A DNA stretch of 64,000 nucleotides from CADCVT01 sp035940955. Lineage in GTDB: Bacteria > Actinomycetota > Thermoleophilia > Solirubrobacterales > Solirubrobacteraceae. Below the pieces are notes generated by a model, which saw only the letters and a program-made list of their open reading frames with translations, was not told the DNA's origin and ran no database searches. The DNA lies in NCBI GenBank assembly GCA_035940955.1, contig DASZEJ010000174.1, forward strand, positions 14,494-78,493. The letters are read 5' to 3'. Positions 41,407-49,335 of the stretch are shown in pieces. A program made the position numbers and the translations under genes. The stretch's first letter is position 1. Every line of letters begins with the position of its first letter.

Positions 41407-43022
41407 GCGGCGCTCCGGCGATGCGCTTCTGGGGCTGGGGCGACGACGCGCACGCCGGCGACGGCATCCCGCCGCACGCCGAGGAGATGCTCGCGCGCGA
41501 GCTCGACCTGCCGCCCGGCCGGTCGGCGCCGGTCGCGCTGGAGGAGGTGCGGCTGGGCGAGCCGGCGCTGACGGAGGCCGCGCTGGCCGACCTGCGCGCC
41601 GCCTGCAAGGTCCGCGACGACCGCGAGGCGCGCGTGCTGCACGCCGCCGGGAAGTCGTATCCCGACCTGGTCCGGATGCGGGCCGGCGAGGGCGACGGCG
41701 CGCCCGACGCGGTCGTGCTGCCGGGGTCGCACGACGCGGCGCGCGCCGTGCTCGACGCGTGCGCCCGGCACGGCGTGGCCGTCGTCCCGTTCGGCGGCGG
41801 CACCAGCGTCGTGGGCGGCGTCGAGCCGCTGCGCGGGGACTTCCCCGCGGTGGTCGCGCTGGACCTGCGGCGCCTCGACCGGCTCGCCGCCGTCGACGAG
41901 CGGTCGCTGACCGCCGTCGTCGAGGCCGGCGTGACGCTGCCGGATGCCGAGCGGATGCTGGGCGAGCGCGGGCTGACCCTCGGCCACTTCCCGCAGAGCT
42001 ACGAGTACGCGACGGTCGGGGGCTGCGTCGCGACCCGCTCGGCCGGGCAGGCGTCGACGGGCTACGGGCGGATCGACGAGCTGGTGCTGGGGGTGCGGAT
42101 GGTCGCCCCGGCGGGCGACGTCGACCTCGCGGCGATGCCGGCCAGCGCCGCGGGGCCGGACCTGCGCGAGCTGGTCGTCGGGTCGGAGGGCGCGCTGGGC
42201 GTCATCACCCAGGCCGCGCTGCGCGTCCGGCCGCGGCCGCAGGAGCGGCGCTACGAGGGCTGGATGTTCCCGTCGTTCGGCGAGGGCGCCGAGGCGCTGC
42301 GCGCGCTCGAGCAGGCCGGGGTCGCGCCGGACGTCGCGCGCCTGTCCGACGAGGAGGAGACGCGGCTGTCGATGGCGCTCGCCGGCACCGGCGGGGTCAA
42401 GGGCGCGCTCGCCGGGACGTACCTGCGCGCGCGCGGCGTCGCGGGCGGCTGCCTGGCGATCTGCGGCTGGGAGGGCTCGCGCGACGCCGTCGGGCGCCGG
42501 CGCTTCGCCACCGAGGCGCTGCTGCGCGAGCACGGGGCGGTGCCGCTCGGCCGCTCACCCGGCGACGCTTGGGCCCGCGGGCGCTTCCACGGCCCGTACC
42601 TGCGCGACCACCTCATCGACCGCGGGGTGTTCGTCGAGACGCTGGAGACCGCGGCGCAGTGGTCGGGCCTGTTCGGCCTGTACCGGGCGGTCGGCGCGGC
42701 GCTGCGCGGCGCGCTCGGCCGGTGCCTCGTGATGTGCCACGTCTCGCACCTGTATCCCAGCGGCGCCTCGCTGTACTTCACCTTCCTCGCGCGCGCCGAG
42801 CCGGATCCGCTCGGGCAGTGGCGCTGGGCGAAGTCGGCGGCCACCGACGCGATCGTCGGCGCCGGCGGCACGATCACCCACCACCACGCGGTCGGTCGCG
42901 ACCACGCGCCGTGGCTCGTGCGCGAGGCGGGGGCGACCGGCGTCGCCGCGCTGCGCGCCGTCAAGGCCGAGCTCGACCCGGCGGGGATCATGAACCCCGG
43001 GAAGCTGCTGCCGGCGGAGTAG
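41403..43022 (+). CDS. FAD-linked oxidase, alkyl-dihydroxyacetonephosphate synthase-like
   Basis: 539 residues. The FAD/PCMH domain has 'VVPFGGGTSVVGGVEPLRGD', 'LTLGHFPQSYEYATVGG' and 'LVVGSEGALGVITQAAL'. The C-terminal domain has 'MCHVSHLYPSGASLYFTF' and 'GGTITHHHAVGRDHAPWL', matching the His-rich active-site loop of alkylglycerone-phosphate synthase, which swaps the acyl chain of acyl-DHAP for an alkyl group in ether-lipid synthesis. Lactate/glycolate oxidase-type activity is the main alternative. Ends with 'GIMNPGKLLPAE', typical of the superfamily. GTG start overlapping the SRPBCC stop. Confidence 0.8.
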   Translation: MSGAPAMRFWGWGDDAHAGDGIPPHAEEMLARELDLPPGRSAPVALEEVRLGEPALTEAALADLRAACKVRDDREARVLHAAGKSYPDLVRMRAGEGDGAPDAVVLPGSHDAARAVLDACARHGVAVVPFGGGTSVVGGVEPLRGDFPAVVALDLRRLDRLAAVDERSLTAVVEAGVTLPDAERMLGERGLTLGHFPQSYEYATVGGCVATRSAGQASTGYGRIDELVLGVRMVAPAGDVDLAAMPASAAGPDLRELVVGSEGALGVITQAALRVRPRPQERRYEGWMFPSFGEGAEALRALEQAGVAPDVARLSDEEETRLSMALAGTGGVKGALAGTYLRARGVAGGCLAICGWEGSRDAVGRRRFATEALLREHGAVPLGRSPGDAWARGRFHGPYLRDHLIDRGVFVETLETAAQWSGLFGLYRAVGAALRGALGRCLVMCHVSHLYPSGASLYFTFLARAEPDPLGQWRWAKSAATDAIVGAGGTITHHHAVGRDHAPWLVREAGATGVAALRAVKAELDPAGIMNPGKLLPAE

Positions 43023-43060
43023 GCGGGCGGCGCCGGGTCGAGCGGCGGCGCGGCCGCGCG

Positions 43061-44035
43061 CTACGGCTCGGTCGTCGCCGGCGGCGCCGTCCGGGTCTGC
43101 TCGACCGGCGTGCCCTGCAGCGGCCCGCTGAGCAGGATCTTGCCGGGCCGGCTCGGCTGCTCCTCGGACTCCTGCGTGATGACGAGCCGCTCGAACTCCT
43201 TCGCGTCCTTGGGGTACGCGAAGCTCGTCGCGATCTGGCCCTTGTCGTCGGGCTGCGGCGGGTAGCCGAGCCGGCGCGCCTTCTCCGGGCTCGAGTAGAT
43301 CCAGATCGCGTAGAACCGCGTCTTCGTCGCCTTCTTGAAGCCCTCGGCGATGAGCGCGATCGCGCGCGTGCCGTCCTGCTCGGCGATCTGGGCCACGCCG
43401 GCGAGCTCGCCCTGCGTGCCCTCGGGCGGCGTGAGGTTGATCTGGGCGACGACGCGCGGCGCGCGCTGCTGGGTCTGTGTCTGCGCCTGCGTGGTGGTGC
43501 CGGTCGCGCTGGAGTCGTCGTCGTCATCGCCGAGCACGCTGATGCCGAGCGCGACGAGCCCGAACAGGGCGATGACCGCCGCCGCGATGAGGATCGCGCC
43601 GCCCACGCGCGAGGACCGCTCGACGCGCTCGCGGTGGGCCGTGCGCGCGCCGAGCGCGCCGAAGGCCTCCTCGACCTCGGCCGCCTCCGCCGGGATCTCC
43701 GGCAGGTTGTCGCCGGCGAGGGGGCGCAGCTCGCTCGACACCGCGCGCGCCCACGCCCGGCCCGCCGCCGAGCCCTCGAGGAAGTCGCGCGTCGCCGCGC
43801 GCTGCGACGCCGACTGCTGGCCGAGCAGGTAGTCGGCGACGTCGTCCTGGTCCTCGAGGCTCAGGTCGGGCATGTCCTCGGGGCCGAGCGCGTCGAGCGC
43901 GGAGTGCGCCCGCTCGCGCACCGCGTCGGGGTCCATGCGGAGCAGGTTCGCGATGTCGTCGTAGCTGCGGCCCTGCTGCAGCAGCAGCTGCAGCGCGGCG
44001 CGCTGATCCGGCCTGAGGTCGTCGATCCGAGCCAT
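43061..44035 (-). CDS. Membrane protein with sigma-70 region-4-like HTH and RskA-like anti-sigma C-terminus
   Basis: 324 residues. The N-terminus (about 1-50) looks like a sigma region 4 helix-turn-helix: 'LRPDQRAALQLLLQQGRSYDDIANLLRMDP' read in two parts, with 'SLEDQDDVADYLLGQQSASQ' after it. One membrane helix lies at about residues 145-170 ('VGGAILIAAAVIALFGLVAL'), followed by an acidic DDDDD run. The extracytoplasmic part resembles the RskA/anti-sigma-K C-terminal domain ('FYAIWIYSSPEKARRLGYPP', 'RLVITQESEEQPSRPGKILLSG'). Having a DNA- or polymerase-binding-type HTH and an anti-sigma output domain in one chain is unusual. A TACAGT box lies 10 nt before the ATG. Confidence 0.75.
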   Translation of the reverse strand: MARIDDLRPDQRAALQLLLQQGRSYDDIANLLRMDPDAVRERAHSALDALGPEDMPDLSLEDQDDVADYLLGQQSASQRAATRDFLEGSAAGRAWARAVSSELRPLAGDNLPEIPAEAAEVEEAFGALGARTAHRERVERSSRVGGAILIAAAVIALFGLVALGISVLGDDDDDSSATGTTTQAQTQTQQRAPRVVAQINLTPPEGTQGELAGVAQIAEQDGTRAIALIAEGFKKATKTRFYAIWIYSSPEKARRLGYPPQPDDKGQIATSFAYPKDAKEFERLVITQESEEQPSRPGKILLSGPLQGTPVEQTRTAPPATTEP

Positions 44036-44051
44036 CGAGGGCGCAACTGTA
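44036..44051 (-). promoter_or_regulatory. Putative -10 box for the HTH/anti-sigma-like gene (TACAGT, 10 nt before ATG)
   Basis: TACAGT on the minus strand (44051-44046) stands 10 nt before the ATG. It lies 5 bp from the divergent TAGGGT box, so both genes share a 35-bp promoter region. Confidence 0.5.
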
Positions 44052-44056
44052 ATCGG

Positions 44057-44070
44057 TAGGGTCCGCCCGC
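44057..44070 (+). promoter_or_regulatory. Putative -10 box for the thioesterase gene (TAGGGT, 8 nt before ATG)
   Basis: TAGGGT at 44057-44062, then 8 nt and the ATG; no SD sequence. Confidence 0.45.
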
Positions 44071-44469
44071 ATGTCGGTCGACCCCGCGATCCCGTACGAG
44101 CAGACCTTCGACGCGCTCTACGGGCTGCGGATCGACCCCGACTCGGTCCGCGAGGACGAGGTGCGCGCGACGGTCCCGGTGCGCGACGAGGTCAAGCAGC
44201 CGATGGGGCTCGTCCACGGCGGGGTGTTCGCGTCGATCGCGGAGGCGCTGGCGTCGATGGCGACCGCGATCGCGGTGGCCGCCGACGGCAGGCAGGCGAT
44301 GGGGCTCTCGAACGCGACGTCGTTCATGCGGCCGATCACCGAGGGCACCGTGCACGCCGTCGCCCGGCGCATCCACCGCGGCCGCACGACGTGGGTCTGG
44401 GACGTCGAGATCACCGACGACGCGGGCCGGCTGTGCGCGGTGACGCGGATGACGATCGCGGTCCGGTGA
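44071..44469 (+). CDS. Hotdog-fold thioesterase (PaaI family)
   Basis: 132 residues. 'KQPMGLVHGGVFASIAEALAS' holds the family's glycine-rich loop and catalytic acidic residue, followed by 'GLSNATSFMRPITEG' and 'VWDVEITDDAGRLCAVTRMT'. Hydrolyses a CoA thioester; the sequence resembles DHNA-CoA/phenylacetyl-CoA thioesterases but the substrate is open. The TGA overlaps the GTG of the methyltransferase gene. Confidence 0.9.
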   Translation: MSVDPAIPYEQTFDALYGLRIDPDSVREDEVRATVPVRDEVKQPMGLVHGGVFASIAEALASMATAIAVAADGRQAMGLSNATSFMRPITEGTVHAVARRIHRGRTTWVWDVEITDDAGRLCAVTRMTIAVR

Positions 44470-45080
44470 CCCGTGACGCCGCCATGCGCGCCTACTACGA
44501 CGCGCGGGCGGCCGAGTACGACGACTTCTGGCTCGGGACCGGCCTGTTCGCCGGCCGCGACCGGCCGGGGTGGGACGCCGAGCGCGACGCGCTGGTCGCC
44601 GCGCTCGCCGCGCTGCCCGCGGCGCGCACGCTCGACGCCGCGTGCGGCACCGCGTTCCTGACCCGCCACCTGCGCGGCCTGGTCGTCGGCCTCGACCAGA
44701 GCGCGCGGATGGCGGCGATCGCCCAGTCGCGGCTGCCCGGCGGCGTGGCGGTCGTCGGCGACGCGCTCGCGCTGCCGTTCGCCGGCGGGGCGTTCGACCG
44801 GGTCCTCGCGAGCCACTACTACGGCCACCTGCGGGCGGGCGAGCGGGAGGCGTTCCTGGCCGAGGCGCGGCGGGTCGCGCCGGAGCTGCTCGTCGTCGAC
44901 AGCGCGGGGGAGGACCGCGAGGACTGGCAGGAGCGGAAGCTCAACGACGGCAGCCGCCACCGCGTCTACAAGCGCTGGTTCACGCCCGAGCGGCTGGCCG
45001 CCGAGCTGGGCGGGGACGCGGAGGTCCTCCACGCGGGCCGCTGGTTCGTCGCCGTGGCTAGCCGCGGTAGCGGTTCGTGA
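44466..45080 (+). CDS. Class I SAM-dependent methyltransferase
   Basis: 204 residues. N-terminal 'MRAYYDARAAEYDDFW' is typical of UbiE/Coq5-like enzymes; motif I 'TLDAACGTAFLTRHL', motif II 'VVGLDQSARMAAIA', and 'DALALPFAGGAFDRVLASHY'. Coupled to the hotdog thioesterase by a 4-bp overlap. The last 23 bp overlap the end of the convergent nadE. Substrate unknown. Confidence 0.87.
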   Translation: MTRDAAMRAYYDARAAEYDDFWLGTGLFAGRDRPGWDAERDALVAALAALPAARTLDAACGTAFLTRHLRGLVVGLDQSARMAAIAQSRLPGGVAVVGDALALPFAGGAFDRVLASHYYGHLRAGEREAFLAEARRVAPELLVVDSAGEDREDWQERKLNDGSRHRVYKRWFTPERLAAELGGDAEVLHAGRWFVAVASRGSGS

Positions 45081-46776
45081 TCGGCATCCGCCGGTCGCGC
45101 CCGAACGCCTTCGGCGTGATGCGGATGCCAGGCGGGTTCTGGCGGCGCTTGTACTCGGCGAGGTCGACGAGTCGGATGACGCGGTCGACGGCGTCCTGCG
45201 GCAGCCCGCGGGCCATGATCTGCTCGCGGCCGAGGTCCTGCTCGACGTACAGCTCGAGGATGCGGTCGAGCGTCTCGTAGTCGGGCAGCGAGTCCTGGTC
45301 GGTCTGGTCGGGGCGCAGCTCGGCGCTCGGCGCGCGCGTCACGATCGTCTCGGGCACGGGGGAGACCGGGTCGCGGCGGGCGCGCAGGTCGACGAGGCGG
45401 TAGACGAGCGTCTTCGGCACGTCCTTGATGACCGCGAAGCCGCCCGCGGTGTCGCCGTAGAGCGTCGAGTAGCCGACGCTCAGCTCCGACTTGTTGCCGG
45501 TCGTCAGCACGAGCCAGCCGAACTTGTTGGACAGCGCCATGAGGATCGTGCCGCGGATGCGGGCCTGCAGGTTCTCCTCGGTGATGTCGGGGTCGCGGCC
45601 CGCGAACGCCTCGGCGAGCACCTCGTCGTAGACGTCCATCGGGGCGCCGATCGGCAGCTCGCGGAAGTCGATCCCGAGGTTCTCGGCGAGCGCCCGCGCG
45701 TCCGACCGCGTGCCCTGCGACGAGTACCGCGACGGCATCGAGACCGCGCTGACCCGGTCCGCTCCCAGCGCGTCGACGGCCAGCAGCGCGACGAGCGTCG
45801 AGTCGATCCCGCCCGACAGCCCGAGCACGACGTGGTCGAACCCGTTCTTCTCGACGTAGTCGCGCAGGCCGAGGACGAGCGCCGCGTACACCTCGGCGTC
45901 GCGGTCGAGGAACGGCGCCACGCGGGGCTCGACCGCCTGCGCGCCGGCCAGCGCGGGCGCGCGCCGCAGCCGGGCGAGGGTCGGGACGCCGGCCTCGAGC
46001 TCGCGTGCCGCCACGCGGTGCCGCGTGTCGCGCAGCCGGCCGCGCCGCGCCGCGGACGGGTCGACGTCGCACACCAGGAGGTCCTCCGCGAAGCCGGGGG
46101 AGCGGGCGAGGACGCGGCCGTCGTGGTCGCAGACGAACGAGTGGCCGTCGAAGACCAGCTCGTCCTGGCCGCCGACGAGCGCGCAGAACGCCATCGCCGC
46201 CAGGTAGTCGCGCGCGCGCTGGACGACCATCTGCTCGCGCCGCGGCGGCTTGCCGTGCTCGTACGGCGAGGCGGAGAGGTTGACGATGAGCTGCGCGCCG
46301 GCCAGCGCCTCGACGGACGCCGGCGGGCCGGGCTGCCAGATGTCCTCGCAGATCGTCAGCCCCACGAGCACGCCGTCGACCTCGATCAGCGCGGGCTCCT
46401 CGCCGGCCTGGAAGTAGCGGACCTCGTCGAAGACGCCGTAGTTCGGCAGGTGCGTCTTGCGGTAGACCGCGCGCAGCTCGCCGTCGGCCAGGACGGCGGC
46501 GGCGTTGAACACGTCGTGGGCGCGCTCCGGGAAGCCGACGACCGCCACCACGCCCACGGTGTGCTCGGCGATCCGGTCGAGCGCCGCGCGGCAGTCGGCC
46601 AGGAAGTGGTCCTTGAGCAGCAGGTCCTCCGCCGGGTAGCCGCTGACCGCGCACTCGGGGAAGAGGACGAGCCGCGCGCCGGCGTCGCGCGCCTCGCCCA
46701 GCCGCTCGACGATGCGGCGCTCGTTGCCCGCGAGGTCGCCGACGGTCTGGTTGATCTGGGCCAGCGCGAGGCGCAT
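45058..46776 (-). CDS. nadE: Glutamine-dependent NAD+ synthetase
   Basis: 572 residues with two domains. Residues about 1-250 are a nitrilase-type glutaminase (catalytic Glu in 'LVLFPECAVSGYPAEDLL', Lys in 'VYRKTHLPNYG', Cys in 'GLTICEDIWQPG'). Residues about 290-572 are the synthetase, with the PP-loop 'VLGLSGGIDSTLVALLAV', 'TTGNKSELSVGYSTLYGD' and 'FAVIKDVPKTLVYRL'. Final step of NAD synthesis, amidating NaAD with ammonia channelled from glutamine. It converges with, and slightly overlaps, the methyltransferase gene. Confidence 0.95.
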   Translation of the reverse strand: MRLALAQINQTVGDLAGNERRIVERLGEARDAGARLVLFPECAVSGYPAEDLLLKDHFLADCRAALDRIAEHTVGVVAVVGFPERAHDVFNAAAVLADGELRAVYRKTHLPNYGVFDEVRYFQAGEEPALIEVDGVLVGLTICEDIWQPGPPASVEALAGAQLIVNLSASPYEHGKPPRREQMVVQRARDYLAAMAFCALVGGQDELVFDGHSFVCDHDGRVLARSPGFAEDLLVCDVDPSAARRGRLRDTRHRVAARELEAGVPTLARLRRAPALAGAQAVEPRVAPFLDRDAEVYAALVLGLRDYVEKNGFDHVVLGLSGGIDSTLVALLAVDALGADRVSAVSMPSRYSSQGTRSDARALAENLGIDFRELPIGAPMDVYDEVLAEAFAGRDPDITEENLQARIRGTILMALSNKFGWLVLTTGNKSELSVGYSTLYGDTAGGFAVIKDVPKTLVYRLVDLRARRDPVSPVPETIVTRAPSAELRPDQTDQDSLPDYETLDRILELYVEQDLGREQIMARGLPQDAVDRVIRLVDLAEYKRRQNPPGIRITPKAFGRDRRMPITNRYRG

Positions 46777-46788
46777 GTCCGCCCTAGA

Positions 46789-47196
46789 TCATGGCATCGC
46801 GCCCCGACCGAGCCAGTACTCCGCGAACTCGCGCAGCGCCGGGTCGTCCGGGGAGGAGGCCTGCAGCCGGCGCCGCCAGGCCTCGGCGACGACGCCGCGC
46901 GTCCCGGGGTCGCGCCTCACCAGGACGGCCTGGCCGGCGCCCGCGAGCGACTCCGGGCCGAACTCGGCGGCCATCCGGCGCAGCGTCGCGGCGTGCGCGG
47001 GGTCGCCGTAGCGCAGGACGACGTTGCCCCGGCGCAGCTCGGGCGCGGTCGCCTGCGGGGCCGGCCGGCCCGGCGCCGCGGGGGCGCCGTCGTCGCCGAA
47101 CGTCGCGTCGTCGCGCGCGTTGAAGAAGGCGAGCACGCCGAGCACCGCCGCCACCGTCAGCACGGCCGCCGCCGCGACGAGCCCCGCGCGCCTCAC
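46789..47196 (-). CDS. Single-pass membrane protein with DUF3105-like domain
   Basis: 135 residues from a GTG overlapping the WS/DGAT stop. The membrane helix is 'GLVAAAAVLTVAAVLGVLAF' (residues about 5-25), then a Pro/Ala linker. The outer domain 'RGNVVLRYGDPAHAATL', 'GPESLAGAGQAVLVRRDP', 'VVAEAWRRRLQ' and 'DPALREFAEYWLGRGAMP' is similar in pattern to DUF3105 proteins, which lack a known role. Cotranscribed with the acyltransferase; 12 bp separate it from the divergent-looking but co-oriented nadE start. Confidence 0.65.
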   Translation of the reverse strand: MRRAGLVAAAAVLTVAAVLGVLAFFNARDDATFGDDGAPAAPGRPAPQATAPELRRGNVVLRYGDPAHAATLRRMAAEFGPESLAGAGQAVLVRRDPGTRGVVAEAWRRRLQASSPDDPALREFAEYWLGRGAMP

Positions 47197-48653
47197 GAGA
47201 CCCGGACCGGCGTGCGCGCCGCCCCGCGCCGCGGGCCGCGCGGCGGCCGGGCCGGTCCGCGCACGCCGGCCGCGCGCGCGAGCCGGCCGATCGCGGTCCG
47301 CAGGTCGGAAGCCAGGTCGTCGAGGTCGGTGAGCGCGTCGTAGTCGCCGAGCAGCCCGAACCCGAGCCGGCCGTCGTAGCTCATGATCGCCACGCCGAGC
47401 GCCTGCCGCGGCGCGAGCGGGACCACCGGGTACAGCCGCTCCAGCCGGCGCCCGAGCACGTACAGCGGGAACTGCGGTCCCGGCACGTTGGTCACGACGA
47501 GATTGAACCAGCGCTGGCGGGCCTGCAGGCGCGCCGCCTGGCTGAGGATCGTGGGCGGCGCGAACTCCCCGAGCTGGGTGATGACCTGCGCGCCGACCGC
47601 CTGGCCGGACTCCTTCAGGCCGGCCATCGCCTCGTGTACGCGCCGGTGGGCCGCCTCGGGGTCGCCGATCCCGACCGGCAGCGGCGCGTACATCGCCGCG
47701 ACCCGGTTGCCGAGGGCGCCCCGCTCGACGTCGGCGCGGACCGAGACGGGCACCAGCGCCCGCAGCTCGACGCCCTCGGTCTCGAACCCGTGCCGGCGCA
47801 GCCAGCGCCCCAGGGCGAGCGACACCGCGGTCAGGACCACGTCGTTGACGGTGCCGCCCAGCTCGTCCTTGACCGCCTTGAGCTCCGCGAGGTCGCCGTC
47901 GACCCACGTGTACCGGCGGTGCGGCCCGATCGGGACGTTCAGCGGCGAGGCCGGCGCCGGGCGGACCACCGCGCTCAGCGCCGCGCCGACGCCCGACGCG
48001 CCGCGCGCGGCCTCGCGCGCGACCCGCCGCGGGGCGCGCACCAGCGAGCGCGCCGCGCGGTAGGCCTCCACCGGGTCGGTCGCGCGCTCGACGAGCGCGT
48101 CGGCCAGCAGCTCGGTGCGACTCGGCGGCGGGCTCGGCGCCCACGGGCGCTCGGGCGGCGGGATCGGCGCGGGGTCGGGGGAGGTGTCGAACAGCACGGT
48201 GGTGATGTCGACGCCCGACACGCCGTCGACCAGCGCGTGGTGGGTCTTGCCGACGATCGCGAACCGGTCGCCGGACAGGCCCTCGACCAGCCAGATCTCC
48301 CACAGCGGCCGGTTGCGGTCGAGCTGCTGGGAGAACAGCCGCCCGGCCAGGCGCCGCAGCTGGGCGTCGTCGCCGGGCGCCGGCAGGCCCGCGTGGCGGA
48401 CGTGGAAGCGCAGGTTGAAGTGCGGGTCGTCGACCCAGACCGGGCGGCCCTGGTCGAGCGGGACCCGCGCCAGCCGCTGGCGGTAGCGGGGGACGAGGTG
48501 CAGGCGCGACTCCAAGGCGGTCAGCAGCTCGTCGTACGCGGGCGGGCTGCCGGCGAAGGTCATCACCGAGGCGACGTGCATGTGCGCGCCGGAGCGCTCG
48601 ATGTGGAGGAACGCCGAGTCCAGCGCGGAGAGCCGGTTGGGGTTGCGGGGCAC
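47193..48653 (-). CDS. Wax ester synthase / diacylglycerol acyltransferase (WS/DGAT)
   Basis: 486 residues. Starts 'VPRNPNRLSALDSAFLHIER', the usual WS/DGAT opening; the catalytic motif is 'VGKTHHALVDGVSGVDI' (HHxxxDG). Later blocks 'LRALVPVSVRADVERGALGNR' and 'LVVTNVPGPQFPLYVLG' complete the family pattern. The enzyme makes triacylglycerol or wax esters from acyl-CoA at the membrane. GTG 48653 is preceded by AAGGATC; the frame continues upstream to 48752 but that part is not conserved. The divergent neighbour is an ECF sigma gene. Confidence 0.9.
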   Translation of the reverse strand: MPRNPNRLSALDSAFLHIERSGAHMHVASVMTFAGSPPAYDELLTALESRLHLVPRYRQRLARVPLDQGRPVWVDDPHFNLRFHVRHAGLPAPGDDAQLRRLAGRLFSQQLDRNRPLWEIWLVEGLSGDRFAIVGKTHHALVDGVSGVDITTVLFDTSPDPAPIPPPERPWAPSPPPSRTELLADALVERATDPVEAYRAARSLVRAPRRVAREAARGASGVGAALSAVVRPAPASPLNVPIGPHRRYTWVDGDLAELKAVKDELGGTVNDVVLTAVSLALGRWLRRHGFETEGVELRALVPVSVRADVERGALGNRVAAMYAPLPVGIGDPEAAHRRVHEAMAGLKESGQAVGAQVITQLGEFAPPTILSQAARLQARQRWFNLVVTNVPGPQFPLYVLGRRLERLYPVVPLAPRQALGVAIMSYDGRLGFGLLGDYDALTDLDDLASDLRTAIGRLARAAGVRGPARPPRGPRRGAARTPVRVS

Positions 48654-48686
48654 GTCCCGATCCTTACTGCCGGGCCGCCCCCGTGC

Positions 48687-48733
48687 AACCTTCAACATCC
48701 GGGGCTTGAAACCTTCAACAAACTGTGTAGACT
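48687..48733 (+). promoter_or_regulatory. Promoter of the ECF sigma gene with two 11-bp direct repeats
   Basis: AACCTTCAACA occurs at 48687-48697 and again at 48710-48720, exactly 23 bp apart. A sigma-70-like promoter can be read as TTGAAA (48706-48711), a 16-bp spacer and TAGACT (48728-48733). The repeats, spaced about two helical turns, flank the -35 and could bind a regulator; the AACCTTC element also resembles ECF-type -35 sequences, which would fit autoregulation (inference). Confidence 0.55.
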
Positions 48734-48763
48734 CCGCGCCACAAGGCCGCACAAGGAAGCGCG

Positions 48764-49315
48764 ATGACCCTCTCAGACCCCACCACCTTCGGCAACGTCT
48801 ACGACGAGCACTCGCGCGGCGTCTACGGCGCGGCGCTGCGGATCCTCGGCGACTCGGCGCAGGCGCAGGACGTCACGCACGACGTGTTCCTCAAGCTCTG
48901 GCGCAGCCCGGAGCGCTTCGACGCCCGCCGGGGCGACCTCGGCTCCTACCTGCGGTTGATGGCGCGCAGCCGCGCCCTCGACGTCTACCGCGAGGGCCAG
49001 GCCGCCGGCCGCGCCCGCGACCGGCTCGAGGTCGTCGCCGTCCAGGACGAGCCGCGGGCCGACGACCGCCCGCTCGTCGCCGCCGAGCGCCGTCACGAGC
49101 GCGAGGCGGTGCAGGAGGCGCTGCGCCAGCTGCCCGACGCCCAGCGCGAGGCGCTGGTGCTCGCCTACTGGGGCGGGCTGACGGCCGACGAGGTCGCGCG
49201 CCGGGTCGGCGTACCGCTCGGCACGGCCAAGAGCCGCATCCGGCTCGGCATGGTCAAGCTGCGGTCCGAGCTGGCCGAGGCGGTCGCCGAGCCCGCGCTG
49301 CCGGTCGCGGCCTGA
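48764..49315 (+). CDS. ECF-family RNA polymerase sigma factor
   Basis: 183 residues. Region 2: 'VYDEHSRGVYGAALRILGDS', 'AQDVTHDVFLKLWRSPERFD' and 'LGSYLRLMARSRALDVYR'. Region 4: 'LPDAQREALVLAYWGGLTAD', then 'VARRVGVPLGTAKSRIRLGM'. No anti-sigma gene follows; instead an amidohydrolase starts 20 bases later. The ATG has a leader of about 24 nt with AGGAAG, unlike many leaderless neighbours. Its regulon and signal are unknown. Confidence 0.92.
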   Translation: MTLSDPTTFGNVYDEHSRGVYGAALRILGDSAQAQDVTHDVFLKLWRSPERFDARRGDLGSYLRLMARSRALDVYREGQAAGRARDRLEVVAVQDEPRADDRPLVAAERRHEREAVQEALRQLPDAQREALVLAYWGGLTADEVARRVGVPLGTAKSRIRLGMVKLRSELAEAVAEPALPVAA

Positions 49316-49321
49316 TTCGCC

Positions 49322-49335
49322 TAGCTTCCCGGGCC
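49322..49335 (+). promoter_or_regulatory. Putative -10 box for the amidohydrolase gene (TAGCTT, 8 nt before GTG)
   Basis: TAGCTT at 49322-49327 is followed by 8 nt and the GTG at 49336. The same hexamer with the same spacing occurs before the methyltransferase gene at 61036. Confidence 0.5.
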
